Below are positions 42,947 through 51,741 of a DNA stretch of 64,000 bases, in pieces (within the stretch, counting starts at the first letter, position 1; each line of letters starts with the position of its first letter). The stretch lies in NCBI GenBank assembly GCA_041656175.1, contig JBBAEA010000001.1:1-64000 (forward strand), in the 5' to 3' direction. Origin of the DNA: JBBAEA01 sp041656175 (lineage in GTDB: Bacteria > Myxococcota_A > Bradymonadia > UBA4248). A program made the position numbers and the translations under genes. The notes beneath the pieces were generated by a model, which saw only the letters and a list, made by a program, of their open reading frames with translations, did no database searches and was not told where the DNA came from.

Positions 42947-45900
42947 GCTTTTGCCTGTGCTTCGATTTGTACTTTTGCTTGCTCAGCTTCTTCATCATCC
43001 TCGCTATAAATGGTTATCGTTTTAGCCGCGAAGAACGTGTACATGATGGGAACGATAAATAGGGTTAGGAAGGTAGCCGATGTCAGGCCGCCGATAACGG
43101 TGACGGCCATGCCGCTCCACATTTCGGAGCCTTCGCTAATACTTAGGCTAAGTGGCACCATAGAGAAGATGGTTCCCAGAGCGGTCATGAGAATCGGGCG
43201 AAGTCGGGTACGTGCGGCTACAACGATGGCATCAAACTTATTGAGATGCTCGTCGCGGCGGTACTGGTTTGCCGCGTCAACCATAATGATTCCATTATTT
43301 ACGACTATACCGACAAGTATGATGCAACCGATAAGCGAGGCAATGTTGATCTGCTTACCCGAAATGAGGAAAGCCACGATAACCCCCATAAAGGCCAAAG
43401 GCACGGTAAATAAGATAATAAACGGTTCTCGGAAGGATTCGAACTGGCTGGCCATGACCATGTATACGAGGCAAATCGACACAATAATCGCTAAGCCAAG
43501 GTACATAAAGGAAGTGGCGAAGTCATCGGCGGTTCCGCCTATTTCGTAGCGCCACGTCGATTCGGCGTTCTCTCGCTTGAGTGAATCCATGTACTCCTTA
43601 ACTTTGTTGATAGAGTACTCCATGTTTTTGATTTGTACAGTTCCATCGTCGTTTTGGTAAGAGTTTTTGAGCGTAATCGCAACGGTTTGGTAGCGCGCTT
43701 GGTTTTTTCGCAAGATTTCTGCAGGCCCCAATCCTTGTTGCACAGAGGCGATGCTAGAGAGCATAACGACGTCACCCGATTGTGTTTCTATAGGCATACG
43801 CCCTATATCGCTGAGATCGCTGCGGTATGGCTTATCATAACGCAGTTTAATATCGAACTCATCCCCGCCCTCTGAATAGTAGGACGCCGTAACGCCTCGA
43901 AAGTAGATGGTAATCGCCGTGCTAACCAATGCCGTTGATAATCCTAGTTCGCTCATCTTTTTGCGGTCAAAGATAACCTGAACCTCAGGTTTCTGCTCCT
44001 CCATCGAAAGCGAAATATCGGCTATGTCATTCTCTTTTAACAAATTGAGCTTAACGTCTTTAGCCAGTTTACGTGTAACGTCAATGTCGTCGTCGTAAAT
44101 CTCGATAAGCACGTCGCCTTGCGCGCCCCCCATGTTGTTCATGCCCTGTACTTGGTAGCTGATGCCAGGTACGTCGCGCAAAGAGTCACGCAGTTCGTCC
44201 ATAAACTCGAAGGTAGACTTCTCGCGCGTCTTCGGCTTGTTGAGGGGGATACGTATGGTGGCGCCGTGTACGCCGACAGAGCCAATCGCCGCAAAACCAG
44301 TGTCTGCCGCTCCCACGTCGATTGAAATCATTCTTCTATCTTTTTCGGGGATGATTTCACGCACCTTATCAAGGACTTCCTCGGTAATGCGGTAGGTAGA
44401 ACTCACGTCGTTGCCCATTTCGGTGGTCAACTTAATCATGACCATCGAGTCGTCGGTAGCCGCCATAAAGTCTTTGGGGATGTACTTTACAAAAACGTAG
44501 ATGGCCAGCGCAAAGAAAACAAGTGTAGGCATGATGATAAGCAAGCGGTGGTTAACGCAAAAGCGCACAGATTTTTCATAAAATGCGCGCATCTTTTGGG
44601 TGGTGGCTCCCGTTTTCATCCTCGTTTCATCGCGCTTAAAGCGTTTTGAGCTGAGCAAAAAGAACGAAGTCATCGGAACGAACGTGATGGCAACAAACAG
44701 TGAAACGAGCAGTGATGCACAAACCGTAAGTGCTAAATCTTTAAAAATAACCCCCGCAATACCGGGTACGAAAAGTATGGGCACAAAGACAGCGAGCGTT
44801 GTAAGGGTTGAAGCGACGATGGCTAGAAGCACTTGATCGCTACCGCGTGTGGCGGCGTAAAAGGAATTCCTCCCCTCTTCATGGTGTCGAAACACGTTCT
44901 CTAAAACAACAATCGCGTTATCAACGAGCATACCCACCGCAAGCGCTAAACCCGCCATTGACATGACGTTAAGCGTCATACCCAGTGAGCTCATCACGCC
45001 AAAGGTGGCAAAAACGCTTGTCGGTATCGCTGTTGCGACGATTAGCGAGGGGAAGATGCGCCTAAAGAAGAAGAGAAGGACGAAGAAGACTATGATAACG
45101 GCAAATACCGCTGTTTCGCCCAAGTTAGAAAGCGCGATATTGATGTGCTCGGATTGATCAAAAATAATGCGATAATCTAGCCCCTGCTGCGTTGCCAAAA
45201 CATCGGGTAAAACCTTAATAAGCGCCTCGGCAGCTTCAACGGTATTGGCGCCCGACTGCTTGCGCGCCAACATTAAAACACTAGACTTCCCATCGGTTTC
45301 TAAAATCCGACGAATCTCCTCCACCCCATCTTCGATATCCGCAATATCTCGCAAGCGAATCGGAATAAGCGCCCCGCTATCGCTATAGCCCATCCCCAGC
45401 AAAACCTCCCCAATCTCGTCGATACTCCTATACTTGCCCCAAGTCTGGATGTTCCAATCCATCCCCGCACTCTCGATGTAACCACCCACAGACTGCTTAT
45501 TCTCTGCCGCCAAAACCTGCATAATCGTTAGCGGCGACACCTTATACGCCTCTAGCTTAGACGGATTTAGCTTAACCTTAATCTCCCGCTTCTCGCCTCC
45601 CGCAACGTCCACCGCCGAAATGCCCACCACGCGCTCCAAGCGCGGTTTAAGCTCATCTTCCGCGATCTTTCGAAGCTCCGCCATCGAATAGTCGCCCACC
45701 AGGTTAAACATCACAATCGGCTGCATCGACGGGTCGATCGCAAAAATCAAGGGTTTCTCAACCTCATCAGGCAAATTCACCAATTCAAGGCGTCGCCGTG
45801 TATCCGTCTCGGCCTTGTCCATGTCGTAGCCCCAATTAAACTCCAGCATCAACAAGGAAATGCTGTTTTTTGAGGTCGAATTCAAATTCTTGAGCCCCTG

Positions 45901-46122
45901 CACCGATACCGCAGCTTCTTCAAGCGGCCGCGTAATCAATGTCTCGATGTCCGCTGGGCTAGCACCTATGTATGAGGTCATAACTAAAACGTACGGCACC
46001 TCCATGTCTGGGTATAAGTCCACGCGCAAACGATATAGCGAGAAGACGCCAAAGAACATGACCAAAATATACACCATAACGAGGGTCACGCGTCGGCGCA
46101 CCGAAAACTCTGGTACCGTCAT
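42943..46122 (-). CDS. RND-family efflux transporter (AcrB/HAE1-like)
   Basis: 1059 residues with the two-fold RND plan: an N-terminal helix, porter domain (VLVMTSYIGASPADIETLITRPLEEA), helices 2-6 near residues 335-540 with GLALAVGMLVDNAIVVLENV, a second porter domain and helices 8-12 (IGCIILVGIVVNNGIIMVDAAN, RLRPILMTALGT). The D-N pair in GMLVDNAIVV and the Arg/Lys-containing fourth-helix region fit a proton-driven drug exporter; the substrate is unknown. Located in the inner membrane. AAAAGGTGA lies about 6 nt before the ATG at 46122; a GTG at 46131 lies inside that ribosome-binding site. An F1 short element separates it from the adaptor gene upstream. Confidence 0.95.
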   Translation of the reverse strand: MTVPEFSVRRRVTLVMVYILVMFFGVFSLYRLRVDLYPDMEVPYVLVMTSYIGASPADIETLITRPLEEAAVSVQGLKNLNSTSKNSISLLMLEFNWGYDMDKAETDTRRRLELVNLPDEVEKPLIFAIDPSMQPIVMFNLVGDYSMAELRKIAEDELKPRLERVVGISAVDVAGGEKREIKVKLNPSKLEAYKVSPLTIMQVLAAENKQSVGGYIESAGMDWNIQTWGKYRSIDEIGEVLLGMGYSDSGALIPIRLRDIADIEDGVEEIRRILETDGKSSVLMLARKQSGANTVEAAEALIKVLPDVLATQQGLDYRIIFDQSEHINIALSNLGETAVFAVIIVFFVLLFFFRRIFPSLIVATAIPTSVFATFGVMSSLGMTLNVMSMAGLALAVGMLVDNAIVVLENVFRHHEEGRNSFYAATRGSDQVLLAIVASTLTTLAVFVPILFVPGIAGVIFKDLALTVCASLLVSLFVAITFVPMTSFFLLSSKRFKRDETRMKTGATTQKMRAFYEKSVRFCVNHRLLIIMPTLVFFALAIYVFVKYIPKDFMAATDDSMVMIKLTTEMGNDVSSTYRITEEVLDKVREIIPEKDRRMISIDVGAADTGFAAIGSVGVHGATIRIPLNKPKTREKSTFEFMDELRDSLRDVPGISYQVQGMNNMGGAQGDVLIEIYDDDIDVTRKLAKDVKLNLLKENDIADISLSMEEQKPEVQVIFDRKKMSELGLSTALVSTAITIYFRGVTASYYSEGGDEFDIKLRYDKPYRSDLSDIGRMPIETQSGDVVMLSSIASVQQGLGPAEILRKNQARYQTVAITLKNSYQNDDGTVQIKNMEYSINKVKEYMDSLKRENAESTWRYEIGGTADDFATSFMYLGLAIIVSICLVYMVMASQFESFREPFIILFTVPLAFMGVIVAFLISGKQINIASLIGCIILVGIVVNNGIIMVDAANQYRRDEHLNKFDAIVVAARTRLRPILMTALGTIFSMVPLSLSISEGSEMWSGMAVTVIGGLTSATFLTLFIVPIMYTFFAAKTITIYSEDDEEAEQAKVQIEAQAKA

Positions 46123-46164
46123 TTCAATCACCTTTTTTAGTGTTAAAAAGCAGTTTATTCTGCT

Positions 46165-46273
46165 GGGGGGACAACCCCCCTACGCTCAAACCCGCACTGT
46201 GTGCGGTTTTGCGCTACCCCCCGAGCGGGGCTTGAACGCCTGCGGCGTTCCGCAGCGCCCCGCAACGCCCCCC
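46165..46273 (-). repeat. F1 hairpin family, short form S3, inside an operon
   Basis: Minus strand: GGGGCGCTGCGGAACGCC, GCAGGCGTTC, GCCCCGCTCGGGGGGTAGCGC, the stem CGCAAAACCGCAC/GTGCGGGTTTGAGCG, then TAGGGGGG and a G6/C6 hairpin. It lies between the adaptor gene and the RND gene, which are otherwise in operon order. It may cut or tune read-through. Confidence 0.8.
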
Positions 46274-46396
46274 GCGCTTCGCGCGATAGCTCGCAACGTT
46301 GCTAAGCAGCAACAAAACGAATCCCCCCTAAATATTTTGCTCCTGATTTCGGTATCCCAAAACCAAGGGCATGAAGTGAAACTAAAGTTCTTTGTT

Positions 46397-47581
46397 CTAG
46401 AGCGTAGTGCTAGCTGCATCGCTTGTAGCGGCTGCATACTTCTCTGTCATATCGCGCACTTTCTCGCCTTCTTTTAGGCTGTGCTGCCCACGAATAACAA
46501 GGCGCTCACCTAGCTCTAACCCTCTGATTACCTCAACATCCCGCGCACTGCGCTCACCAAGCTCGACAACCCTGGCCTCGACCGTGTCGTCGTCTTTGAG
46601 CACAAAAACTTTGCGCAAAGCCTGACCAAGTCGTTGCTGCTCCAACAAGTCAGAATCCATCAGCATCGCTCGTTGTTGTACAACAATCGCTCCCTCTGTT
46701 TGGCCAAGTAAAATGTTGGCGCGTGCAAACATACCCGGCTTATAGCGATAAAGCCCTGAATCTCCTTCCGTGGGGTTAGTAAATACAGCTTCTACTGTAT
46801 TGGTGCGCGTCATCGGGTTGATATAGGGCATAATACGATTGATCTTCGCTTTTACGCTATCTTTAGGATAAGCGTCAAAGCGAAGTTCTACTTCTTGTCC
46901 TAGTTTCAAGTAGCTTGCATCCGCCTCGGCAATGTTAAGCGTAACCTTCATCTCTGAGAGATCCAAAAGCACACACAAGGGCATCGCGCTGCTCGCAATA
47001 TCGCCAACTTGCAAGAGTTTTTTACTGACTACGCCACTAATGGGAGCCAGAACTGTGCTGTACTCTAGCCCCAGTTTTGCCTGCCGTTGTGCAGCGGCGA
47101 GCTGTTCTCGCTGTGCTTGTAAGGCTAAAACTCCGTCTTTTGTTTGATCGAGAGTTTGCTTGGACACGATATTAGAATTAAATAAGTCACTGATTCGCTG
47201 GCTCTCACGCTGCGCAGCCTTAAGCTGTACGTCTAAAGCACGCATTTGCGCACTGAGCTGCGCAGCTCCCTGCTTGGATACGACGTTGCGAATCTCAGCA
47301 ATGACTTCGCCTTCCTTGACATAATCCCCATTCTCCCATGGGAACCGCAAGATCTGCTCACTAGCTAAGGGAATAACCGAAACTTGGCGCACTACCGCCA
47401 CGTCACCTACATATTCACGTCGCTTCTCTAGTGTCTTTTTTTGGACTTCAGCAGTCTCAACCGCCGTAAGTTTGCGTTCCTGCGCTAAAGCTTGTCCTTC
47501 CTCCGTCTTCATACCCTTTTGTTGACATGAAAGAAGCAACACGCTTAGCATGACGAATATTAGCGCTCGACTTGTTTTCAT
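46397..47581 (-). CDS. RND efflux periplasmic adaptor (HlyD/MFP family lipoprotein)
   Basis: 394 residues. Lipoprotein signal KTSRALIFVMLSVLLLSC with LLSC as the lipobox. The barrel-sandwich part (VISVIPLASEQILRFP-like region, GDYVKEGEVIAEI) flanks a helical hairpin (QLSAQMRALDVQLKAAQRESQRI ... ALQAQREQLAAAQRQAK), followed by VLAPISGVVSKKLLQVGD and beta-barrel domains ending in GLELGERLVIRGQHSLKEGEKV. It links the RND pump to the TolC-type channel. GGAG lies 7 nt before the ATG at 47581; a longer frame from 47614 adds 11 residues and would spoil the signal peptide. Confidence 0.94.
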   Translation of the reverse strand: MKTSRALIFVMLSVLLLSCQQKGMKTEEGQALAQERKLTAVETAEVQKKTLEKRREYVGDVAVVRQVSVIPLASEQILRFPWENGDYVKEGEVIAEIRNVVSKQGAAQLSAQMRALDVQLKAAQRESQRISDLFNSNIVSKQTLDQTKDGVLALQAQREQLAAAQRQAKLGLEYSTVLAPISGVVSKKLLQVGDIASSAMPLCVLLDLSEMKVTLNIAEADASYLKLGQEVELRFDAYPKDSVKAKINRIMPYINPMTRTNTVEAVFTNPTEGDSGLYRYKPGMFARANILLGQTEGAIVVQQRAMLMDSDLLEQQRLGQALRKVFVLKDDDTVEARVVELGERSARDVEVIRGLELGERLVIRGQHSLKEGEKVRDMTEKYAAATSDAASTTL

Positions 47582-47625
47582 AAGATTCTCCAACTCTGCG
47601 TTGCCCCAGAACACAGTTCATCACC

Positions 47626-47654
47626 TTTATATACACGTTACATACACAAGTCTA
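47626..47654 (-). promoter_or_regulatory. Possible promoter of the efflux operon
   Basis: Minus strand TAGACT (47649-47654), 17 bp, TATAAA (47626-47631). It is 45 bp upstream of the adaptor ATG. The -35 is weak (4 of 6). Confidence 0.4.
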
Positions 47655-47696
47655 TAAATAGCGTAGAAAATGTGGGCTGCGTGTAGGTGGGTGTGG

Positions 47697-47724
47697 CACT
47701 AAGATGCGCTTGCGCATCTTAGTG
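47697..47724. promoter_or_regulatory. Perfect 28-bp palindrome (possible operator)
   Basis: CACTAAGATGCGC and GCGCATCTTAGTG, two 13-bp arms separated by TT, exactly complementary. It lies about 75 bp upstream of the proposed efflux promoter, in the divergent spacer shared with the 48058 gene. It could be a repressor site or a hairpin in RNA; there is no following T-run on either strand. Confidence 0.55.
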
Positions 47725-47797
47725 TAGACATGTAACTATAAAACTTATGTTTTATTCCCGAAGACTTTTTCCAGCTTCACTTTTTTACATGGAGTGC

Positions 47798-47827
47798 TTG
47801 CTATGCCATGCTACGTAAGGCTATACA
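47798..47827 (+). promoter_or_regulatory. Weak candidate promoter upstream of the 48058 gene
   Basis: TTGCTA, 18 bp, TATACA. It lies about 230 bp before the start codon, so a long leader containing the 31-bp repeats would result. Confidence 0.25.
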
Positions 47828-47970
47828 GTGTTCTAGCTTGCTGTAGATAAGGACGAGAAGCAAAAAGATGAAAGCAGTTTGTTGGCATTTTCGAGATTCA
47901 CTACGTTATGCTCTAGCGCGGTTTGACCCGCAGAGGCATATGAACGCCTCTTTTCTAAAATATTCATATT

Positions 47971-48032
47971 TATTTCTTAAGTTTACTGTTTAGTTCCATT
48001 TTATTTCTTAAGTTTACTGTTTAGTTCCATTT
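47971..48032 (+). repeat. Two perfect tandem copies of a 31-bp unit
   Basis: The unit begins TATTTCTTAAG and ends TTTAGTTCCATTT; copies occupy 47971-48001 and 48002-48032 without a mismatch. They end 25 bp before the start of the methyltransferase gene, so they lie in its leader or at its promoter. Confidence 0.85.
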
Positions 48033-48057
48033 TACAAAAGCAGACAAAGGAAGGCAA

Positions 48058-49941
48058 ATGACCCAAGAAAACACTACTGTCGTAGAAAATGCGCCGCTTT
48101 ATGAAGGCAGTCTGTATCTGTCCGAGAACGTAGATTATTTTCAGAATGGCGATGATTTCTTCGTCTATCACAATTTATATGGTTATATCCTAAAAATGAG
48201 CGAAGATTTGGTGGATTTCCTCGAGTTTTTTGCGACGGAGCGAAAAGCCGAAGAGATGCATGAGAACTACGACGAAATTTTTGGTCGTGACACGCTGCAT
48301 GAGTTTTTGAGCATATTCCGAACTTTGGCCTGTTTGCTGCCAAGCGATGACTACGAGCGTGAAAAGACACTGTCGATGTACCCGACCCAAGCGCGTTGGA
48401 TCACGGTGCACAGTCCAAAAGATGGCAATACCAAGATCTACGCCTTCGACACCCAAACACGTCGCGACATGCGCACTGTCCAGCTCAACGAATGGGAAAC
48501 GGCGCTGTGGAAGCTATGCGCTGAGGGGAATAAAACGGTGCAGAGCATAGTCGATGAAATTGCAGCTCACCCGCATAGCCCAAGCTCTGGGGTAGAAGAA
48601 CTCGTACTCGCCACCCTCGCGCAGTGGACGCACTGCGAGTTGCAAGTACTCAAGTTGAGCGCTGAGCCTTGCAGTATGTACAAAGGCCGTCGCTTTGGTG
48701 TACCTCCCTACCTCATTTCTACGATGCCCTACGAAAGGGTGACTGCCTTAGTGCGTACCGAAGTCGACGAAAGCGGCAAAATTATTAAACCCTACGAAGA
48801 AACTATTCGCGTTAAGTCGCAAGGGCTTAAAATCGAGAGCATAGAACCAGAAGTTCTCCAGAAAGATCGCTTATCTGCTCGTCTATCGACGATTTTAGCC
48901 GAACCGCATGAAGTGCTCGCCAACGAATCTTACGCAGAGCGTGTCTTTGAGCTAGCGGATGGTGTTTGCGAAGTTCGCGGCGAGGAATTTGCGGTTCTAG
49001 ACATTGGGGGCGGACTTGGTGAGACGGCTAAAGGCTTTGTTAAAGCCTTTAAAGCCAAGTACCCCGATGTGAATTTGCGTTACACGATTTATGCGCCAAG
49101 CGAAGAATTTGCGCAAATCCAAGCCCAAACCCTTGAGGAAACGCCTGAGGTAGGCATCGCGATTGGAGATCCCAACCATCTCGCCGATAACCTCAATGAT
49201 CGAAAGTTCGACTTTATTCTTTGCGATGAATTTTTAGCCAATTTGGAGTCCGTGTCGGTGCGCAAAATGGTTCTCGGTGGTAGTAACGAGGAGGAAGAGG
49301 AAGAGGAAGATGTGGGCGAGGAGCTGCTAGAAGGCGAAGAGTTAAGTGCACCTGCGACAGAGCGCCCGGGAGATGAGGCGAAATTAACGTTTATAGGCGA
49401 GGGAGACGCGATACAGCAGATTTTTAAACATAAACTCAAGCTAAACGATGCGCCTGAAGACTTCTATCTTAATAATGGTTCTCTGCGTCTACTCACGCAG
49501 ATTGATCGCTTGTGCAAGTTTGGCACCCAAGTTTTTCTCATCGAATTCGGCGAGGAGCTAAAGTATCCTGTTCGCACGTTTGAAGAATTGAGCGAAGCTT
49601 ACTCGCAGCATTTTGGCATACTGCGCCAAGCCGCCGAGAATATGGGCTACCGCACGAGGCTAAGTTACTGGATGGAAGATCTCGGTCTTGATCGCGAATG
49701 TTCGATGTTTTCGACCACTCGTAGCCAGTTTAAAGCCATGCGCTGTCTATTTGCGGATCACGGCATAGAACTTGAGCGCCGACCCTATACTGAGGGTGAA
49801 ATGCGCGAGATTCTCAAACGCGCCAATATTGGCGAAGATGAGATTGTCGAACTCAACTTTGAACCGGCAGAAGACCGCATTTCTGGACTAGTGCCGCATT
49901 CCTACAAGTTTTTGCGCATCTTTAAAGAGCTCGAGTTTTAG
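48058..49941 (+). CDS. PqqD-like / MidA-like SAM-dependent methyltransferase fusion
   Basis: 627 residues. The first 200 residues look like two PqqD-type small winged-helix units (YLSENVDYFQNGDDFFVYHN ... DFLEFFATERK; VQLNEWETALWKLCAEGNK ... IVDEIAA). From about 310 a Rossmann methyltransferase begins: VLDIGGGLGETAKGF (SAM motif I), YAPSEEFAQIQAQTLEE, FDFILCDEFLANLESV, FLIEFGEELKYPVRTF, and FGILRQAAENMGYRTRLSY. This order matches MidA/NDUFAF7 protein-arginine methyltransferases. A Glu-rich insert lies near 425-450. PqqD domains elsewhere deliver peptide substrates to modifying enzymes, so a protein or peptide substrate is inferred. Acidic and cytoplasmic. AAAGGAAG lies upstream of the ATG. 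No peptide precursor or radical-SAM gene is nearby. Confidence 0.65.
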   Translation: MTQENTTVVENAPLYEGSLYLSENVDYFQNGDDFFVYHNLYGYILKMSEDLVDFLEFFATERKAEEMHENYDEIFGRDTLHEFLSIFRTLACLLPSDDYEREKTLSMYPTQARWITVHSPKDGNTKIYAFDTQTRRDMRTVQLNEWETALWKLCAEGNKTVQSIVDEIAAHPHSPSSGVEELVLATLAQWTHCELQVLKLSAEPCSMYKGRRFGVPPYLISTMPYERVTALVRTEVDESGKIIKPYEETIRVKSQGLKIESIEPEVLQKDRLSARLSTILAEPHEVLANESYAERVFELADGVCEVRGEEFAVLDIGGGLGETAKGFVKAFKAKYPDVNLRYTIYAPSEEFAQIQAQTLEETPEVGIAIGDPNHLADNLNDRKFDFILCDEFLANLESVSVRKMVLGGSNEEEEEEEDVGEELLEGEELSAPATERPGDEAKLTFIGEGDAIQQIFKHKLKLNDAPEDFYLNNGSLRLLTQIDRLCKFGTQVFLIEFGEELKYPVRTFEELSEAYSQHFGILRQAAENMGYRTRLSYWMEDLGLDRECSMFSTTRSQFKAMRCLFADHGIELERRPYTEGEMREILKRANIGEDEIVELNFEPAEDRISGLVPHSYKFLRIFKELEF

Positions 49942-50050
49942 CGCAGGGAGTTTGAGTCAACGTAAACGATTTAGCTTTTCTTAGGCTTTGCACTTTAGCT
50001 ATGGTTGCAAAGCCAAGTCACTACCATTTAGCGCTTTTAGGTTTTTTTAC

Positions 50051-50800
50051 ATGGATTTACCCGAACTTTGGTACGATCTGCCGCTGGCAGTCTTTGACGT
50101 AGAAACGACAGGCTTCTCCCCCGATGAAAACCAGATTATTGAGATCGGCGTGGTACACTTTCACCGCGGTGAACTGCAGGAATCCTTTAATTGGCTTATC
50201 GATCCAGAATGTGAAATACCGCCAGAAATTGTTAAGTTAACGGGAATCACGCAGGAAGATGTGACTGGAAAACCGACGTTTCGCGAGATAGCCGCAGATT
50301 TTGTGGAGGTGATGAAGGGGCGAGGGCTAGTGGCGTACAACTTGGCTTTTGACCGCAGTTTCCTAAGTGTAAACCTCGAACGTTGCGGCTACCAATGGTT
50401 TGACGATCAACCCAGCTTTGATCCCCTTATCTTCGCAAGGCACATATCGCCGCAAGCGCGCGATAACAAGCTAGTGACTGTGGCGAAACGCTACAACATA
50501 TCGCTTGAAGGTGCACACCGCGCTTGTAACGATGCGGAAGCTACGGGCAAAGTTTTATATGCCATGCGCGACGCGTTGCCGCCTGTTCTGCAGGATCTCA
50601 TCGTGGTTCAAGTACAATGGGAGATTCAGCAGCGCAATGCTTTTAGGGGCAAGGATAAACGGCGAAACAGCGAGTTTAGCAGCATCTTGTCGCAAGAAAG
50701 CGCTGGTGAGGCAAGACTCGGCCCAGCCTTTATACACGGAAGCGAAGCGGATCCGCTTCGCGCCTACTACGATTCGTTGATGAGTATGAAAGAGCCCTGA
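50051..50800 (+). CDS. DnaQ/RNase T-family 3'-5' exonuclease
   Basis: 249 residues. DEDDh exonuclease motifs: ExoI VFDVETTG (Asp16, Glu18), ExoII LVAYNLAFDRSFL, ExoIII HRACNDAEATG. It is like the epsilon subunit of DNA polymerase III and stand-alone relatives that trim DNA or RNA 3' ends in repair. A clamp- or polymerase-binding tail typical of E. coli DnaQ is not evident. The ATG at 50051 places ExoI at the usual distance; a start at 49988 would add 21 unlike residues. The DJ-1 gene follows after 36 bp and may be co-transcribed. Confidence 0.9.
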   Translation: MDLPELWYDLPLAVFDVETTGFSPDENQIIEIGVVHFHRGELQESFNWLIDPECEIPPEIVKLTGITQEDVTGKPTFREIAADFVEVMKGRGLVAYNLAFDRSFLSVNLERCGYQWFDDQPSFDPLIFARHISPQARDNKLVTVAKRYNISLEGAHRACNDAEATGKVLYAMRDALPPVLQDLIVVQVQWEIQQRNAFRGKDKRRNSEFSSILSQESAGEARLGPAFIHGSEADPLRAYYDSLMSMKEP

Positions 50801-50836
50801 GCTGGTACTCATCGCTGTAAAACTTAGGCAATATTT

Positions 50837-51376
50837 ATGAAGATACTTCTAATTTTAGCAAACGGCTTTGAAGAAATCGAAGCTGTCACCCTGATTGACA
50901 TTGCTCGGCGTGCAAAGATGGAACTAAGCATTTGCTCGTTACACAATAGCGATACAGTGCAAGGTTCGCATAAAATTGAGCTAAAGGCTGAAATTCATTT
51001 TGATGAGGCCAAAACAAAACAGTGGGATGCGGTCGTGCTCCCTGGCGGAATGGGCGGCGTAGAAGCAATGCTCAAGAGCGACGCATTTTTAGCCTTCCTT
51101 AAAGAGCACGCCAAAAATCACCGACGTATCGCTGCTATCTGTGCAGCCCCCATGATATTAGATCACTGCGGCTTACTCGAGGGGCTTGCTTTTACCTGCC
51201 ACCCCAGCGTTGTGCAGAAAATTAAAACAGGCAAATACGTCGATGCACCAAGTTTACAAACACCGAAAATTCTCACAGGGCGTTCCGCTGGTACGGCGCT
51301 TTCCTTCGCGCTTGCCTTTGTTTCGTGGATGCTCGGTGAAGTACCCGCAGGGCTTCGAGACGCTTTAGCCATTTAG
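50837..51376 (+). CDS. DJ-1/PfpI-family protein
   Basis: 179 residues. LLILANGFEEIEAVTLIDIARRA carries the conserved Glu near residue 15, VVLPGGMGGVEAM follows, and AAICAAPMIL holds the nucleophilic Cys102 at the nucleophile elbow; FTCHPSV and GRSAGTALSFALAFV close the family pattern. It belongs to the YajL/DJ-1 branch, whose members protect against oxidative or glyoxal damage; the exact activity is debated in the field. Cytoplasmic. It lies 36 bp downstream of the exonuclease gene. Confidence 0.92.
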   Translation: MKILLILANGFEEIEAVTLIDIARRAKMELSICSLHNSDTVQGSHKIELKAEIHFDEAKTKQWDAVVLPGGMGGVEAMLKSDAFLAFLKEHAKNHRRIAAICAAPMILDHCGLLEGLAFTCHPSVVQKIKTGKYVDAPSLQTPKILTGRSAGTALSFALAFVSWMLGEVPAGLRDALAI

Positions 51377-51741
51377 TCGTGAAGCGCCTGTTACTATAGC
51401 TTCAACCTTAGGCTATAGAGCTCACAAAGATCGCATCTTCTGTCTTTATACGAAAAAAAAGACAGTTCGTTCGCTAAAATTCAAAAAAACTGCGTTCTAT
51501 TGAGAAAGGAAAGCTATGTTGGCAATTTTGAGCTAAATCCAAAACGAATGAGCCATTGTTGGCAAGTTTGCTGCAAAGAAGAACAAGGTTTTCGGCAGTG
51601 CAAAGTCTTTTGCTTGTAAGCAAAAGAGAAATAATATGCTATGTAGGCAACGGTGTGCGTTGCTGCGCCGATTGACCTTAATTTTGCGCGAAAGAGCGCA
51701 AGTGCGGATTATTAGGCTATTTGATGGATATGGAAGGAAAA
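51377..51741. other. Intergenic spacer between the DJ-1 and sulfatase-like genes
   Basis: Nothing recognisable: no family repeat, no clear terminator and no convincing small ORF. AAGGA at the end belongs to the ribosome-binding site of the 51742 gene. Confidence 0.4.
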
